From a virus, in IMG/VR virus record IMGVR_UViG_3300043410_002315, positions 1 through 28,885 of that record: a DNA stretch of 28,885 bases, one strand, 5' to 3'. The position numbers were made by a program, and so were the translations under genes. This document shows positions 13,890-21,579 of the stretch, one piece after another; position 1 is the first letter of the stretch, and each line of letters opens with the position of its first letter. The notes below the pieces were generated by a model. The model made no database searches. It had not been told where the DNA came from and saw nothing but the letters and a program-made list of their open reading frames with translations.

Positions 13890-14302
13890 ATTATTTTCTT
13901 AAGGTGGCCGTCTGAAACCTTTACCATGATCCAACTATTATACCATTTCTCGCTCAAAAGTACATCGTTTTCGAACTGATATTTGGCCTCAAAATAGTTG
14001 CATTCACCTTTAGTTGTGCAAAGCCTGAGAATTTCTCTTTTAAAGTTATATGGACCTAGTTTTTCAACGTCTGCTATTAGTTCTTTATTAGATCCATAAT
14101 AATCTTTCCAGTCACTTTCAACTAATGTTCGTTTCTTCTTACCTTTGACTCTTTTAGTCTTAGTTCTTTTAAGAAGCTTCTTACCAATATATTGACGATT
14201 ATCGGTAAGATTAGTTATATTATATACAAAGCCTAGATAATTGTCAAGGAGCTCTGAATCAACTACACTACCATTATACACCCAAGGGTTTTCATATGAC
14301 AT
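13880..14302 (-). CDS. GIY-YIG-like nuclease (Seg-like)
   Basis: A 140-residue protein with GFVYNITNLTDNRQYIGKK (about residues 24-42), a variant GIY...YIG pair. It is followed by a basic stretch (RTKTKRVKGKKKR), YYGSNKELI, and a Glu in NYFEAKYQ, the order expected of the GIY-YIG nuclease domain. Such stand-alone proteins occur in T4-like phages as Seg-type homing endonucleases or as conserved phage nucleases. The last codons and the TAG stop are made by the first 10 bases of the tRNA-Leu gene. It may be a homing nuclease beside a tRNA, a common arrangement, but mobility is not shown here. Confidence 0.7.
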   Translation of the reverse strand: MSYENPWVYNGSVVDSELLDNYLGFVYNITNLTDNRQYIGKKLLKRTKTKRVKGKKKRTLVESDWKDYYGSNKELIADVEKLGPYNFKREILRLCTTKGECNYFEAKYQFENDVLLSEKWYNSWIMVKVSDGHLKKIMPV

Positions 14303-14454
14303 CAGGAATCATCATCTTCCCAGAGATCATCTTCCTGTTCATCACCCCAACCTGGTGTAATCAGTCCACTGCAATATGGACAGTAAGTAGGCATCTTATC
14401 ATTTTCTGAAAGAATTTCAAACTGTTCACCACAGTCGTCACATTCAAATTCCAT
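14302..14454 (-). CDS. Small zinc-ribbon protein (50 aa)
   Basis: A short frame, MEFECDDCGEQFEILS...TYCPYCSGLITPG, ending in an acidic tail (EQEDDLWEDDDS). The CDDC and CPYC knuckles, 20 residues apart, form a rubredoxin/zinc-ribbon-type site. AAGGA lies 9 bases before the ATG at 14454, and its stop overlaps the ATG of the GIY-YIG-like gene by one base (TGATG). A nucleic-acid or protein-binding adaptor role is possible; none can be assigned. Confidence 0.78.
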   Translation of the reverse strand: MEFECDDCGEQFEILSENDKMPTYCPYCSGLITPGWGDEQEDDLWEDDDS

Positions 14455-14471
14455 TTTCTTATTCCTTCTTG

Positions 14472-14693
14472 TTAACTAGTTATCCGTGTCATCCTTGGGC
14501 ACACAGTGTTGTAGCAGATATATCCCATGGATTTACTGAAATCAATGCCGCAGATAATACAGCATCTTTCTGGTACTTTTGGCATAACTGGAGCCACTGG
14601 AAGTAGAGGACCATAGAGTTCTCTTGCAGCATCCAAGCCGTCTTGATACCCCTCGCGATAGCCTCGCTTGTAGTCATCGTTATCTCCTATCAT
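14472..14693 (-). CDS. Small Cys4 zinc-finger-like protein
   Basis: A 73-residue protein with a charged, aromatic N-terminus (DDYKRGYREGYQDGLDAARE, a repeated Y-R/Q-x-G-Y pattern) and a C-terminal cluster RCCIICGIDFSK...YICYNTVCPR. The paired cysteines (CIIC and CYNTVC) could bind one zinc. It starts in an ATGA-type overlap with the nrdB stop. The overlapping frame at 14489-14677 lacks these features and is a shadow. Function unknown. Confidence 0.75.
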   Translation of the reverse strand: MIGDNDDYKRGYREGYQDGLDAARELYGPLLPVAPVMPKVPERCCIICGIDFSKSMGYICYNTVCPRMTRITS

Positions 14694-15784
14694 AGACTGA
14701 ACCCCTTGAAAGTATCAGCGGATACATCTTTCTTTACACCACCGACCACATAAGAAGTGATCTCTGTTTCCTGTGGTGCTACTTGCACTTCTGCACCAGA
14801 GATCCACTTCTGTGTCCATGGAAGTGGATTGCTACCTCCCTTATAAGGTGATGGCAGCCCCACAGCTGTCATACGCTTATTAGCAATCCATTCTATATAT
14901 TCGCTCAGAAGAACTTCGTTGAGACCCACCATCGATCCATCTTTGAATAGATAACTCGCCCACTGTTTTTCTTGATTGACTGCGTCAACAAAGAGTTTGA
15001 TCGCTTCTTCTTTAGTTTCTTCTGAGATCTTAGCAAAGTCTTCGTCTTCTTTAACGAGCGCCTTGAGTAGCTGCTGTGTTCCAGCAAGATGAAGGTTCTC
15101 GTCACGAGCGATGAACTTGATGATCTTGGCATTGCCTTCCATCTTTTTGACTTCAGCAAACGCCCACGAGCAAGCAAATGAAACATAGAATCTAACTCCT
15201 TCAAGGATATTCACAGACATAAGTGCAAGCCACAAAGCTTTTTTGTGTTTATAATCTACAGTATTTTTTAAACCAACTTCAGTAATATAATTCCACTGGA
15301 TTAGATCATCATAGTACTTGCTGATGTCCTTGGCACAGTCTACGATTTCTTCGATGTCCGTGATCTGATCGAAAACGAGTGAGGGGTTGGGGTATATGTT
15401 TCTGATGATATGCGTATAGGACCTACTGTGGATTGTTTCACTGAAAGTCCACGTAGTGATCCAGGTCTCGAGCTCTGGGAGAGATACAATTGGCCCAAAC
15501 GCTGCCACTGGTGCTCGCCCTTGTACCGAATCAAGTAATATTTGTCGTTTGAGATTGGAAGTAAAGATGTGTTGTTCATGTGGTGTAAGATCCTTAAAAT
15601 CTTTTGCATCTTTATAAATGTCAACTTCTTCTGGGCGCCAGAAGAAACCTAATTGCTTATCAGTTAATTTTTCAATCCAATTGTATTTTTGTTTATCATA
15701 ACGTGCAACGGTAGGAGCATCATCAAAGAATGCTTTGACTGTTGTGTGATCTTTTCTATTGTCCGAATCAAAAACAGAATACAT
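14690..15784 (-). CDS. nrdB: Ribonucleotide reductase class Ia, small subunit
   Basis: Radical-generating beta subunit of aerobic ribonucleotide reductase. Its sequence closely follows the E. coli enzyme: FWRPEEVDIYKDAKDF, ELETWITTWTFSETIHSRSY with the iron ligands Glu and His and the radical Tyr, ARDENLHLAGTQQLL with the C-terminal Glu/His ligands, DGSMVGLN, and VQVAPQETEITSYVVG. It ends in FKGFSL, the tail that docks in NrdA. Length is 364 (E. coli 376). It is separated from nrdA only by a small gene with which it overlaps by one base. Together with NrdA and glutaredoxin it provides dNTPs. Confidence 0.97.
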   Translation of the reverse strand: MYSVFDSDNRKDHTTVKAFFDDAPTVARYDKQKYNWIEKLTDKQLGFFWRPEEVDIYKDAKDFKDLTPHEQHIFTSNLKRQILLDSVQGRAPVAAFGPIVSLPELETWITTWTFSETIHSRSYTHIIRNIYPNPSLVFDQITDIEEIVDCAKDISKYYDDLIQWNYITEVGLKNTVDYKHKKALWLALMSVNILEGVRFYVSFACSWAFAEVKKMEGNAKIIKFIARDENLHLAGTQQLLKALVKEDEDFAKISEETKEEAIKLFVDAVNQEKQWASYLFKDGSMVGLNEVLLSEYIEWIANKRMTAVGLPSPYKGGSNPLPWTQKWISGAEVQVAPQETEITSYVVGGVKKDVSADTFKGFSL

Positions 15785-16242
15785 TATTTTTCTCCAACTG
15801 ATTTCTTATATTCGCGATAGTGATCACCACAAGACATACGATAACCGTTATCAGTTGGATATCCACAACTGATGCTTTTAAAGCAACCGGGCTCATCACA
15901 ATAACCAAGGCGCTTTTTTGCACCTTCAATATCACCACTTTTTAAGAACTCGGCAACTTCTTCTTTTAAACTAAGATCAAATTCATTACTGATAACCATA
16001 CCATCAGATAAAAGTGGACCATAAGCTTCTGGACCAAAACCTAATCTACTATAAATGAGACCACGGTAACTACCACCATCACGTGCATGTTCAACAATGT
16101 GTTTCATTGCCCATCTAGTAACTGCAAGTTTTAGTTCTGATTCACAATTGGCAGCCATTCTATCGTAGTCTTCATCGATAGCTTTAAATACTTCTTGAAG
16201 ATCTTCAACTGCTTCCCAAAAGTCTTTCTTTTCTTCCGTCAT
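15784..16242 (-). CDS. Hypothetical Cys-rich protein between nrdA and nrdB
   Basis: A 152-residue acidic protein. The N-terminal part is helical (FWEAVEDLQEVFKAIDEDYD), followed by WAMKHIVEHARDGGSYRGLI and an acidic helical middle (SLKEEVAEFLKSGD). The C-terminal part, YCDEPGCFKSISCG...YRMSCGDHY, has four Cys plus a His that could bind zinc. It overlaps nrdA by 4 bases and nrdB by 1 base, so expression is tied to reductase subunits. Regulation or assembly of the reductase is a guess from position; the family is not recognised. Confidence 0.78.
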   Translation of the reverse strand: MTEEKKDFWEAVEDLQEVFKAIDEDYDRMAANCESELKLAVTRWAMKHIVEHARDGGSYRGLIYSRLGFGPEAYGPLLSDGMVISNEFDLSLKEEVAEFLKSGDIEGAKKRLGYCDEPGCFKSISCGYPTDNGYRMSCGDHYREYKKSVGEK

Positions 16243-18530
16243 ATTTTACAAGCCTCACAGTCGGCATCATCGATTTTACTTGGTTCAAGTTCTGGTTGCT
16301 TGATATCAATTTCACCAGCACCATCATATGTATTAAAATAGTATAACTGTTTACCGCCATACTTATAAAACATCAGGAGGTGACCGATCATCTCTGACAT
16401 CGGGATCTTTTCATCTTCGTAGAACTTAGGATTATACGAAGTGTTGACACTGATACCCTGATCAATAAACTTTTGCAATACAGCGACGATCTTAAGATAA
16501 CCTTCCGGCGACTTTTGATCCCAAAGTAAGTCATACTTATTCTTAAGCTTTCTTACTTCTGGAACAACCTGCTTGAGTACACCGTCTTTACTCTGCTTAA
16601 CTGATACAAGAGAACGAGGTGGCTCGATTCCGTTAGTAGCGTTGCTAATCTGGGCTGAGGTTTCAGATGGCATGAGGGCCATGAGGGTAGAGTTGCGTAT
16701 TCCGTATTTGGTGATGTTGTCATCCAAGAGCGTCCAATTGCAATTATATTGCGGAACTGCAAGTTCGTCCACTTCTCTCTTGTAAGTATTAATAGGAAAT
16801 AAACCCATTGCATATTTTGTTTCCTTCCACTTCGGACACGGACCCTTCTCCTTTGCAAGATCAACAGAAGCTTTGATCAGATAATAAGACCACGCTTCAG
16901 CGTACTGATGAAGTTTGTTCAATCCATCTGCATCGATATGTTGATAAGATAGATCGTTACGGGCAAGCCAATAAGCGAGATTAATAATGCCGACACCAAG
17001 GGGTCGTCGAGCCATCGTAGAGTTCCTTGCTGCCAAGACTGGATAATCTTGATAGTCGAGTAGCTCATCGAGAGCGCGAACAGCAAGAGTGCAAGGACGT
17101 TCAAAGTCAGTAACATCTTTAATCTTTCCCCAGTTGATTGCGGCGAGAGTACACAGTGAGATCTCACCATCTTCATCATTAATATCGTTCAAAGGTTTAG
17201 TCGGTAGGTCAATCTCACAACACAGATTAGATTGCTTGATAGGTGCGAGTTCTTTAATGAATGCACCGTGATCGTTAGCGTGGTCGACGTTCATAAGGTA
17301 GATGCGACCAGTATCTTTACGTTCCTGCATAAACGCTGAGAACAACTCTATTGCAGGGATTGACTTCTTTCTAATTTTTGTCGAGCGCTCATACTTCTCG
17401 TAGAGAATTCTGAACTGTTCAGTATCGACAAAGAATGCATCATAGAGATCAGGAGTATCGTGAGGACTAAACAGAGTGATGTTACCACCGGTAAGTAGTC
17501 TTTCATACATAACTTTGTTGAATTGTACTCCATAGTCGAGTCCTCTGATACGATTGTCTTCTGTGCCTTTATTGTTCTTTAATACTAGTAGGTCCTCAAC
17601 TTCAAGGTGCCAGATAGGATAATAAAGAGTTGCTGCACCGCCTCTGACACCTCCCTGTGAGCAAGATTTAACCGCGCTTTGGAAGTGTTTGTAAAAGGGA
17701 ATGACGCCAGTATGTGTAGTATCGCCATTGCGAATAGCAGAGCCGATAGCACGAATACGACCAGCACCAATGCCAATACCAGCTTTTTGAGAAACATACT
17801 TAACAATCGAGGCAGCCGTTGAAGAAATTGAATCAAGGCTGTCATCTGTTTCGATAAGTACACACGAACTGAATTGCTTTTGAGGCGAACGGAGACCAGC
17901 CATAATTGGAGTCGGCAGCGATATTTCAAAAGTAGATGTTGCATCGTAAAGTTCCTTGATCCATTTTAATCTATCTTCTTTATAGTTACGGAACAGAACC
18001 ATTGCAATGAGCATATATGCCATCTGAGGCGTTTCATAAATCTTGCTTGTAACTCTGTTCTTAATTAAGTATTTACCCCTGAATTGCTCCATACCAACAT
18101 AAGCAATTTGAAAGTCTCGGTCGTGATTAAGTACTCCATTAAGATAATCAAGATCAGTAGCAGAATACCATTCTTCAATATCTTTGTCGTAGTACCCTGC
18201 GCTAATAACATTATGAATATGATCGCGCAGATGAGGAATGTTGAAATCACCATAAACTTCCTTTCGAAGATGATAGTTGATGAGACGGCCTGCCACATAT
18301 TGGTAGCCTGGAACATCATCAGAAATAAGATCTGCGGCTGCCTTAATTAAGGTTTCTTGGATATCAAGAGTTTTGATACCATTATAGAATTGAATGTGGG
18401 ATTTTATTTCCACCTCAGATTCGGAAACTCCATTAATGCCCTCACAAGCCCAAGCCACCACTCTATGGAACTTATTCAGATCTAGTGGTTCTTTTCTTCC
18501 GTCGCGCTTGGTTACCTGGATTTGGGACAT
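16239..18530 (-). CDS. nrdA: Ribonucleotide reductase class Ia, large subunit
   Basis: Catalytic alpha subunit of class Ia ribonucleotide reductase. It has an N-terminal ATP-cone region (QVTKRDGRKEPLDLNKFHRV), SSCVLIETDDSLDSI with an active-site Cys, GIGIGAGRIRAIGS, SNLCCEIDLPT with the thiyl-radical Cys, MPSETSAQISNATNGIEPPR, and a C-terminal CEACKI redox pair that accepts electrons from glutaredoxin. The frame opens at 18575, but the ATG at 18530 (MSQIQVTK) has GAAGGAG 6 bases upstream and is the real start, giving 763 residues, the normal length. It is the first gene behind the promoter at 18555-18583. Confidence 0.97.
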   Translation of the reverse strand: MSQIQVTKRDGRKEPLDLNKFHRVVAWACEGINGVSESEVEIKSHIQFYNGIKTLDIQETLIKAAADLISDDVPGYQYVAGRLINYHLRKEVYGDFNIPHLRDHIHNVISAGYYDKDIEEWYSATDLDYLNGVLNHDRDFQIAYVGMEQFRGKYLIKNRVTSKIYETPQMAYMLIAMVLFRNYKEDRLKWIKELYDATSTFEISLPTPIMAGLRSPQKQFSSCVLIETDDSLDSISSTAASIVKYVSQKAGIGIGAGRIRAIGSAIRNGDTTHTGVIPFYKHFQSAVKSCSQGGVRGGAATLYYPIWHLEVEDLLVLKNNKGTEDNRIRGLDYGVQFNKVMYERLLTGGNITLFSPHDTPDLYDAFFVDTEQFRILYEKYERSTKIRKKSIPAIELFSAFMQERKDTGRIYLMNVDHANDHGAFIKELAPIKQSNLCCEIDLPTKPLNDINDEDGEISLCTLAAINWGKIKDVTDFERPCTLAVRALDELLDYQDYPVLAARNSTMARRPLGVGIINLAYWLARNDLSYQHIDADGLNKLHQYAEAWSYYLIKASVDLAKEKGPCPKWKETKYAMGLFPINTYKREVDELAVPQYNCNWTLLDDNITKYGIRNSTLMALMPSETSAQISNATNGIEPPRSLVSVKQSKDGVLKQVVPEVRKLKNKYDLLWDQKSPEGYLKIVAVLQKFIDQGISVNTSYNPKFYEDEKIPMSEMIGHLLMFYKYGGKQLYYFNTYDGAGEIDIKQPELEPSKIDDADCEACKI

Positions 18531-18550
18531 ATTTTTCTCCTTCTCTGTAC

Positions 18551-18558
18551 TATAAATA
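18551..18558 (+). promoter_or_regulatory. T4-type late promoter box (TATAAATA)
   Basis: An exact TATAAATA on the plus strand, 50 bases before the ATG of the first plus-strand membrane gene. This octamer is the T4 late promoter consensus recognised by gp55-type sigma. It occurs only three times in the window on either strand. Confidence 0.65.
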
Positions 18559-18583
18559 TATAACAAACTACTCAATAAGTCAA
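18555..18583 (-). promoter_or_regulatory. Sigma70-like promoter for nrdA
   Basis: On the minus strand, TTGACT (18578-18583) is followed after 17 bases by TATATT (18555-18560), 25 bases before the nrdA ATG. The -10 box physically overlaps the opposite-strand late box at 18551-18558. Confidence 0.6.
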
Positions 18584-18607
18584 CATAGGTGGAAACATAG
18601 GTGGAAC

Positions 18608-18895
18608 ATGGATATAAATGCGTTTTTCAAATTAATAGCGGATGTAGGTTTTCCTATTGCAGCCGCTTGTGCTATGGGCTATTTTATTTTTCTAACAATT
18701 AAGTTTATTCTCGACGGTGTGATGAGCAGTGTCCAAGGCCTCAGTGGTATCATTACTGCGCTCGACAACCGAGTTAAGACGATGAATCATGACGTCATAC
18801 GAATCGACACTCTCGTTTCCAACGTTATGGGTGTTAAACCTGACACTGACCGTATTGCCAGAGCGGACGGCAAAAACGATGCAAGAAGGGACTGA
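18608..18895 (+). CDS. Small membrane protein, holin-like paralogue 1
   Basis: A 95-residue protein with one N-terminal membrane helix: LIADVGFPIAAACAMGYFIF, extended by LTIKFIL, then an amphipathic segment ALDNRVKTMNHDVIRIDTL and a charged tail. The ATG at 18608 has AGGTGG directly upstream; the longer frame from 18485 would run into the divergent nrdA promoter and is rejected. The next gene has the same layout (GFPI-AAA-MGY, then ALIDRIRMLDNDLIRL), so the two are tandem paralogues. They are the only plus-strand genes and follow a late box. A holin/antiholin-like or virion membrane role is possible; not demonstrated. Confidence 0.75.
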   Translation: MDINAFFKLIADVGFPIAAACAMGYFIFLTIKFILDGVMSSVQGLSGIITALDNRVKTMNHDVIRIDTLVSNVMGVKPDTDRIARADGKNDARRD

Positions 18896-18897
18896 TA

Positions 18898-19236
18898 ATG
18901 GGTAATGTAGCTGATCTAATTGCAAAATATGGCTTCCCTATCGTTGCTGCGGCAGGTATGGGTTATATGATTTATTATGTTTGGACTTGGGCGACTACTA
19001 TAGTCAAACCAGTTCTTAAAGATGCTAACACTGTACTTATAGCACTCATAGATCGTATCCGCATGCTTGACAATGACTTGATTCGTCTTAACCAAAAAGT
19101 TAACATAGTACTTATGTTACGCGAAATGGAACGCGATGAGTTATTAACAAAAGCGAGCGAGTTCCGAAAGGCTGAGAAGAGGGCCAAACGCGGCCCAAAG
19201 AAGAAGGCCGGCGCTGACGAAGAAAAGTCCAGCTAA
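18898..19236 (+). CDS. Small membrane protein, holin-like paralogue 2
   Basis: A 112-residue paralogue of the preceding gene, 2 bases downstream (TGATAATG junction). One membrane helix (YGFPIVAAAGMGYMIYYVWT) is followed by an amphipathic coiled segment (LIALIDRIRMLDNDLIRLNQ) and a strongly basic tail (KRAKRGPKKKAG). From memory, proteins with GFPI...MGYFIYY and RIRMLDNDLIRLN are frequent in marine phages and resemble the short YvrJ/BhlA-type holin-like proteins. It ends 13 bases from the convergent stop of the cyclase gene, and no terminator is visible between them. Confidence 0.78.
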   Translation: MGNVADLIAKYGFPIVAAAGMGYMIYYVWTWATTIVKPVLKDANTVLIALIDRIRMLDNDLIRLNQKVNIVLMLREMERDELLTKASEFRKAEKRAKRGPKKKAGADEEKSS

Positions 19237-19249
19237 CCAGTAAATTAGT

Positions 19250-21313
19250 TCACTTACTTGTAGCTCTGTATATTCCATCCCAGTCTGCTCCCGGTGGGTT
19301 GTGCATAAACTCTTGCACTCTTTCCATCATCATCTCGTAGTATTCTCTCATCTCGCCACCAAAAGCGTTTTGTAGAGTCAAATAATACTCATACAATTTT
19401 GTCCACTCTTGCGCACGATAAAGCTTTATAAAGTCTTCATGAGTACGAGAATAAGCAACGTTAGTGCTGTTCCTAGGAACAATCGTATAAATGTTAACAC
19501 CCTCAGTTTTTCCTTTAACAGCAATACAATCTAATTCTAAGCAAAGATATTCATCTTTTACTAGTTCATATGTACGTTGGCCAATAACCATTTTCACATG
19601 GTATGGTTTTGATTGTCCTTCAAGGCGTGATGCAAGGTTAACAGTATCACCGAGACAAGTATAATCGAATCTTTGAGAAGATCCCATGTTTCCCACCACA
19701 ACACTGCCCGTATTAATACCAAGCCCCATACCAAAAGGAGGAACACCTTCCAGCGCAATCTCTTTATTAAATCTATCCAAGTCACCCAACATCTCCAATG
19801 CTGTTTTAACTGCGTGTTTTGCATGTTCTGCATCATCTAATGGAGCATTCCAAAATGCCATTTGTGCATCGCCGATATACTTATCTAGTGTACCTTCATT
19901 ATCAAGAATCTTTGCAGTCATCGCCGTCATGTAACGGTTCATAATTTCAGTAAGACCTTGCACATTAGTGCCATAATGCTCAGATATGCTAGTAAAACCG
20001 CGAACATCAGTGAACATGATCGAGAGCTCACGTGTTTCTCCTCCCAACTTTAGTAAATCTGGATTCTCTTGCAATTTTTCTACCATTGCTGGAGATAGGT
20101 AAGTACCAAATTGCTTTTTAATCTGTTGCTTTAATCTGAATTCACGAGCAAAATTATTGAATACCAGGTGTCCGAAAACCACAACCCCTGATACCAATAT
20201 ATAACTAGGATCCCATAATTGCATATAATTCGTAAATGCAAAATATGATCCATAACCAATAAGGAAAATAAAAGATGCAAACAGAGGTATGGTCCAAAAG
20301 ACCGAAGTACGTGGTACTAGAAATAGCAATGTGCTGCACAGTATTAGCAACAACAATCCTTCTAGTAGCCTACTCTCTGGTAACCTACTAATAGAAGTAC
20401 CATCAATAACAGTCTGGAGAGCATTGGCTTGTATTTCATGAGCCCATTTCTCTCCAGTTGGTGTGGCTATAATACCACCAACACCTTCAATAGTTAATCC
20501 AAGAATAACTATTTTACCTTCTATTTTTTCTTTAGTGAGTTCAGTCGCTTCGACACGCTCGAACTTGTTGTTCCAAGTGAGCCAGATACGGCCGTTTTGG
20601 TCTGTTTTAATTGGCGGGAATTGTGGGATACGGACGGCTTCGACACCTGCTTCACCGGTCTTGATTTGATAAGAGGGATCGCCAGCAGCTGTGCGTAAGG
20701 TTTCCAATACGAGAGAAGGATAAAGTGTATCGCCAATCCTAGCCAACATAGGCAGACGGCGAACCACACCATCGCGCTCAGGAGCGCCGGCAAGAAGCCC
20801 CACGCCACTAGCGCTATCTGCCAAACTTGTAAGAGGAGCCACAGCCCCGCGCCAAGTATACAACCATGGATCAGGAGGAGAACCGATAGCAGCAAACCCT
20901 CTGCGAGCTGCATCTGCAGGTCTTGACTGAGCTGTTGGTGTTTGTGATATAACCACTGGAACGGAACGAAAAGCATTTTCAAGATCTTTGTCACCGCCAG
21001 CACGGTCACGTTCAGAAAAAAGTACAGGTACTGCAATAACACCAGCACCCATGGTACGTAAGTTATCAATAGTCTTGGCAATATCTCTACGATCAAAAGG
21101 CCATTGACCAAACTTCTGAACTGATTTCTCACCGAACTCAACAAGTACTACCTCTTCTGACTCTTTTTTATCTAACGATGTAATAAAATAGTCAAAAGTT
21201 TTCAGCTGTAAAGTTTCAACAGGACTTGGATTTATGCTGTAGACAGTAATCAAAAATAATGTCGTTACGACTGCTGTCCACGTGCTCGTAAGTATTTTTC
21301 CAAAAGTTTCCAT
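19250..21313 (-). CDS. CHASE2-domain class III adenylate cyclase
   Basis: A 687-residue membrane adenylate cyclase making cAMP from ATP. Layout: membrane helix near 10-27; CHASE2 sensor facing the periplasm (about 35-310; VVLVEFGEKSV, WPFDRRDIAK, KIVILGLTIEG); three helices near 316-333, 338-360 and 369-386; cyclase domain about 425-612. Catalytic residues are all present: metal-binding D436 (MFTDVRGF) and D482, substrate Lys K478 (LDKYIGDA), T552 for adenine (DYTCLGD), N559 and R563 (NLASRLE). Their spacing (K to D 4, T to N 7, N to R 4) fits active enzymes. Codons for the CHASE2 part (about 20560-21000) are GC-richer than the neighbours, suggesting capture from a bacterium. It is the last gene of the curli operon, 2 bases after a curlin-like gene. 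Confidence 0.92.
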   Translation of the reverse strand: METFGKILTSTWTAVVTTLFLITVYSINPSPVETLQLKTFDYFITSLDKKESEEVVLVEFGEKSVQKFGQWPFDRRDIAKTIDNLRTMGAGVIAVPVLFSERDRAGGDKDLENAFRSVPVVISQTPTAQSRPADAARRGFAAIGSPPDPWLYTWRGAVAPLTSLADSASGVGLLAGAPERDGVVRRLPMLARIGDTLYPSLVLETLRTAAGDPSYQIKTGEAGVEAVRIPQFPPIKTDQNGRIWLTWNNKFERVEATELTKEKIEGKIVILGLTIEGVGGIIATPTGEKWAHEIQANALQTVIDGTSISRLPESRLLEGLLLLILCSTLLFLVPRTSVFWTIPLFASFIFLIGYGSYFAFTNYMQLWDPSYILVSGVVVFGHLVFNNFAREFRLKQQIKKQFGTYLSPAMVEKLQENPDLLKLGGETRELSIMFTDVRGFTSISEHYGTNVQGLTEIMNRYMTAMTAKILDNEGTLDKYIGDAQMAFWNAPLDDAEHAKHAVKTALEMLGDLDRFNKEIALEGVPPFGMGLGINTGSVVVGNMGSSQRFDYTCLGDTVNLASRLEGQSKPYHVKMVIGQRTYELVKDEYLCLELDCIAVKGKTEGVNIYTIVPRNSTNVAYSRTHEDFIKLYRAQEWTKLYEYYLTLQNAFGGEMREYYEMMMERVQEFMHNPPGADWDGIYRATSK

Positions 21314-21315
21314 AA

Positions 21316-21579
21316 TCAGTACTGATTGATGATGTAAGGACTATTAGGGCAAGTACTACCACAAGTGACAGACAGGCTAAAAGACTGAGGCGTTTGGCCT
21401 GATTGGTTGGCGATAACTGAAATAGAGTCTCCGCTAAGAGACAAGTTAATAGAATGGCCAGCACCAGATTGAGTAATAGAAACATTTTGAGTTGCTCCTT
21501 GCAAATTCACTGTTGCATTATTAACAGTCTGCGAATAAGCAGCAGTAGTCATAAGAAGTAAAGCTAAAAATGTTCTCAT
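21316..21579 (-). CDS. Small secreted curlin-like protein
   Basis: An 87-residue protein with a signal peptide (MRTFLALLLMTTAAYS) and alternating hydrophobic/polar strands: NNATVNLQGATQNVSITQSG and AGHSINLSLSGDSISVIANQ. These have the curlin-like N-x-V-x-I-x-Q-x-G spacing. The C-terminus (CGSTCPNSPYIINQY) has a possible disulphide and an aromatic end. It could be a minor fibre subunit or CsgB-like nucleator. Its ATG overlaps the fecR-like stop (TGATG), and the cyclase gene begins 2 bases after its stop. The curlin relation rests on repeat pattern and context, not on strong identity. Confidence 0.7.
   Translation of the reverse strand: MRTFLALLLMTTAAYSQTVNNATVNLQGATQNVSITQSGAGHSINLSLSGDSISVIANQSGQTPQSFSLSVTCGSTCPNSPYIINQY

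Noticed and set aside
14489-14677. Overlapping minus-strand frame of 62 codons
   Set aside because: The other frame (14472-14693) has a Cys4 cluster, an overlap with nrdB and full gap filling; this frame has no such support.
18485-18607. N-terminal extension of the first plus-strand membrane gene
   Set aside because: The extension covers the nrdA promoter and ribosome site and the late box; the ATG at 18608 has AGGTGG upstream and begins the real protein.
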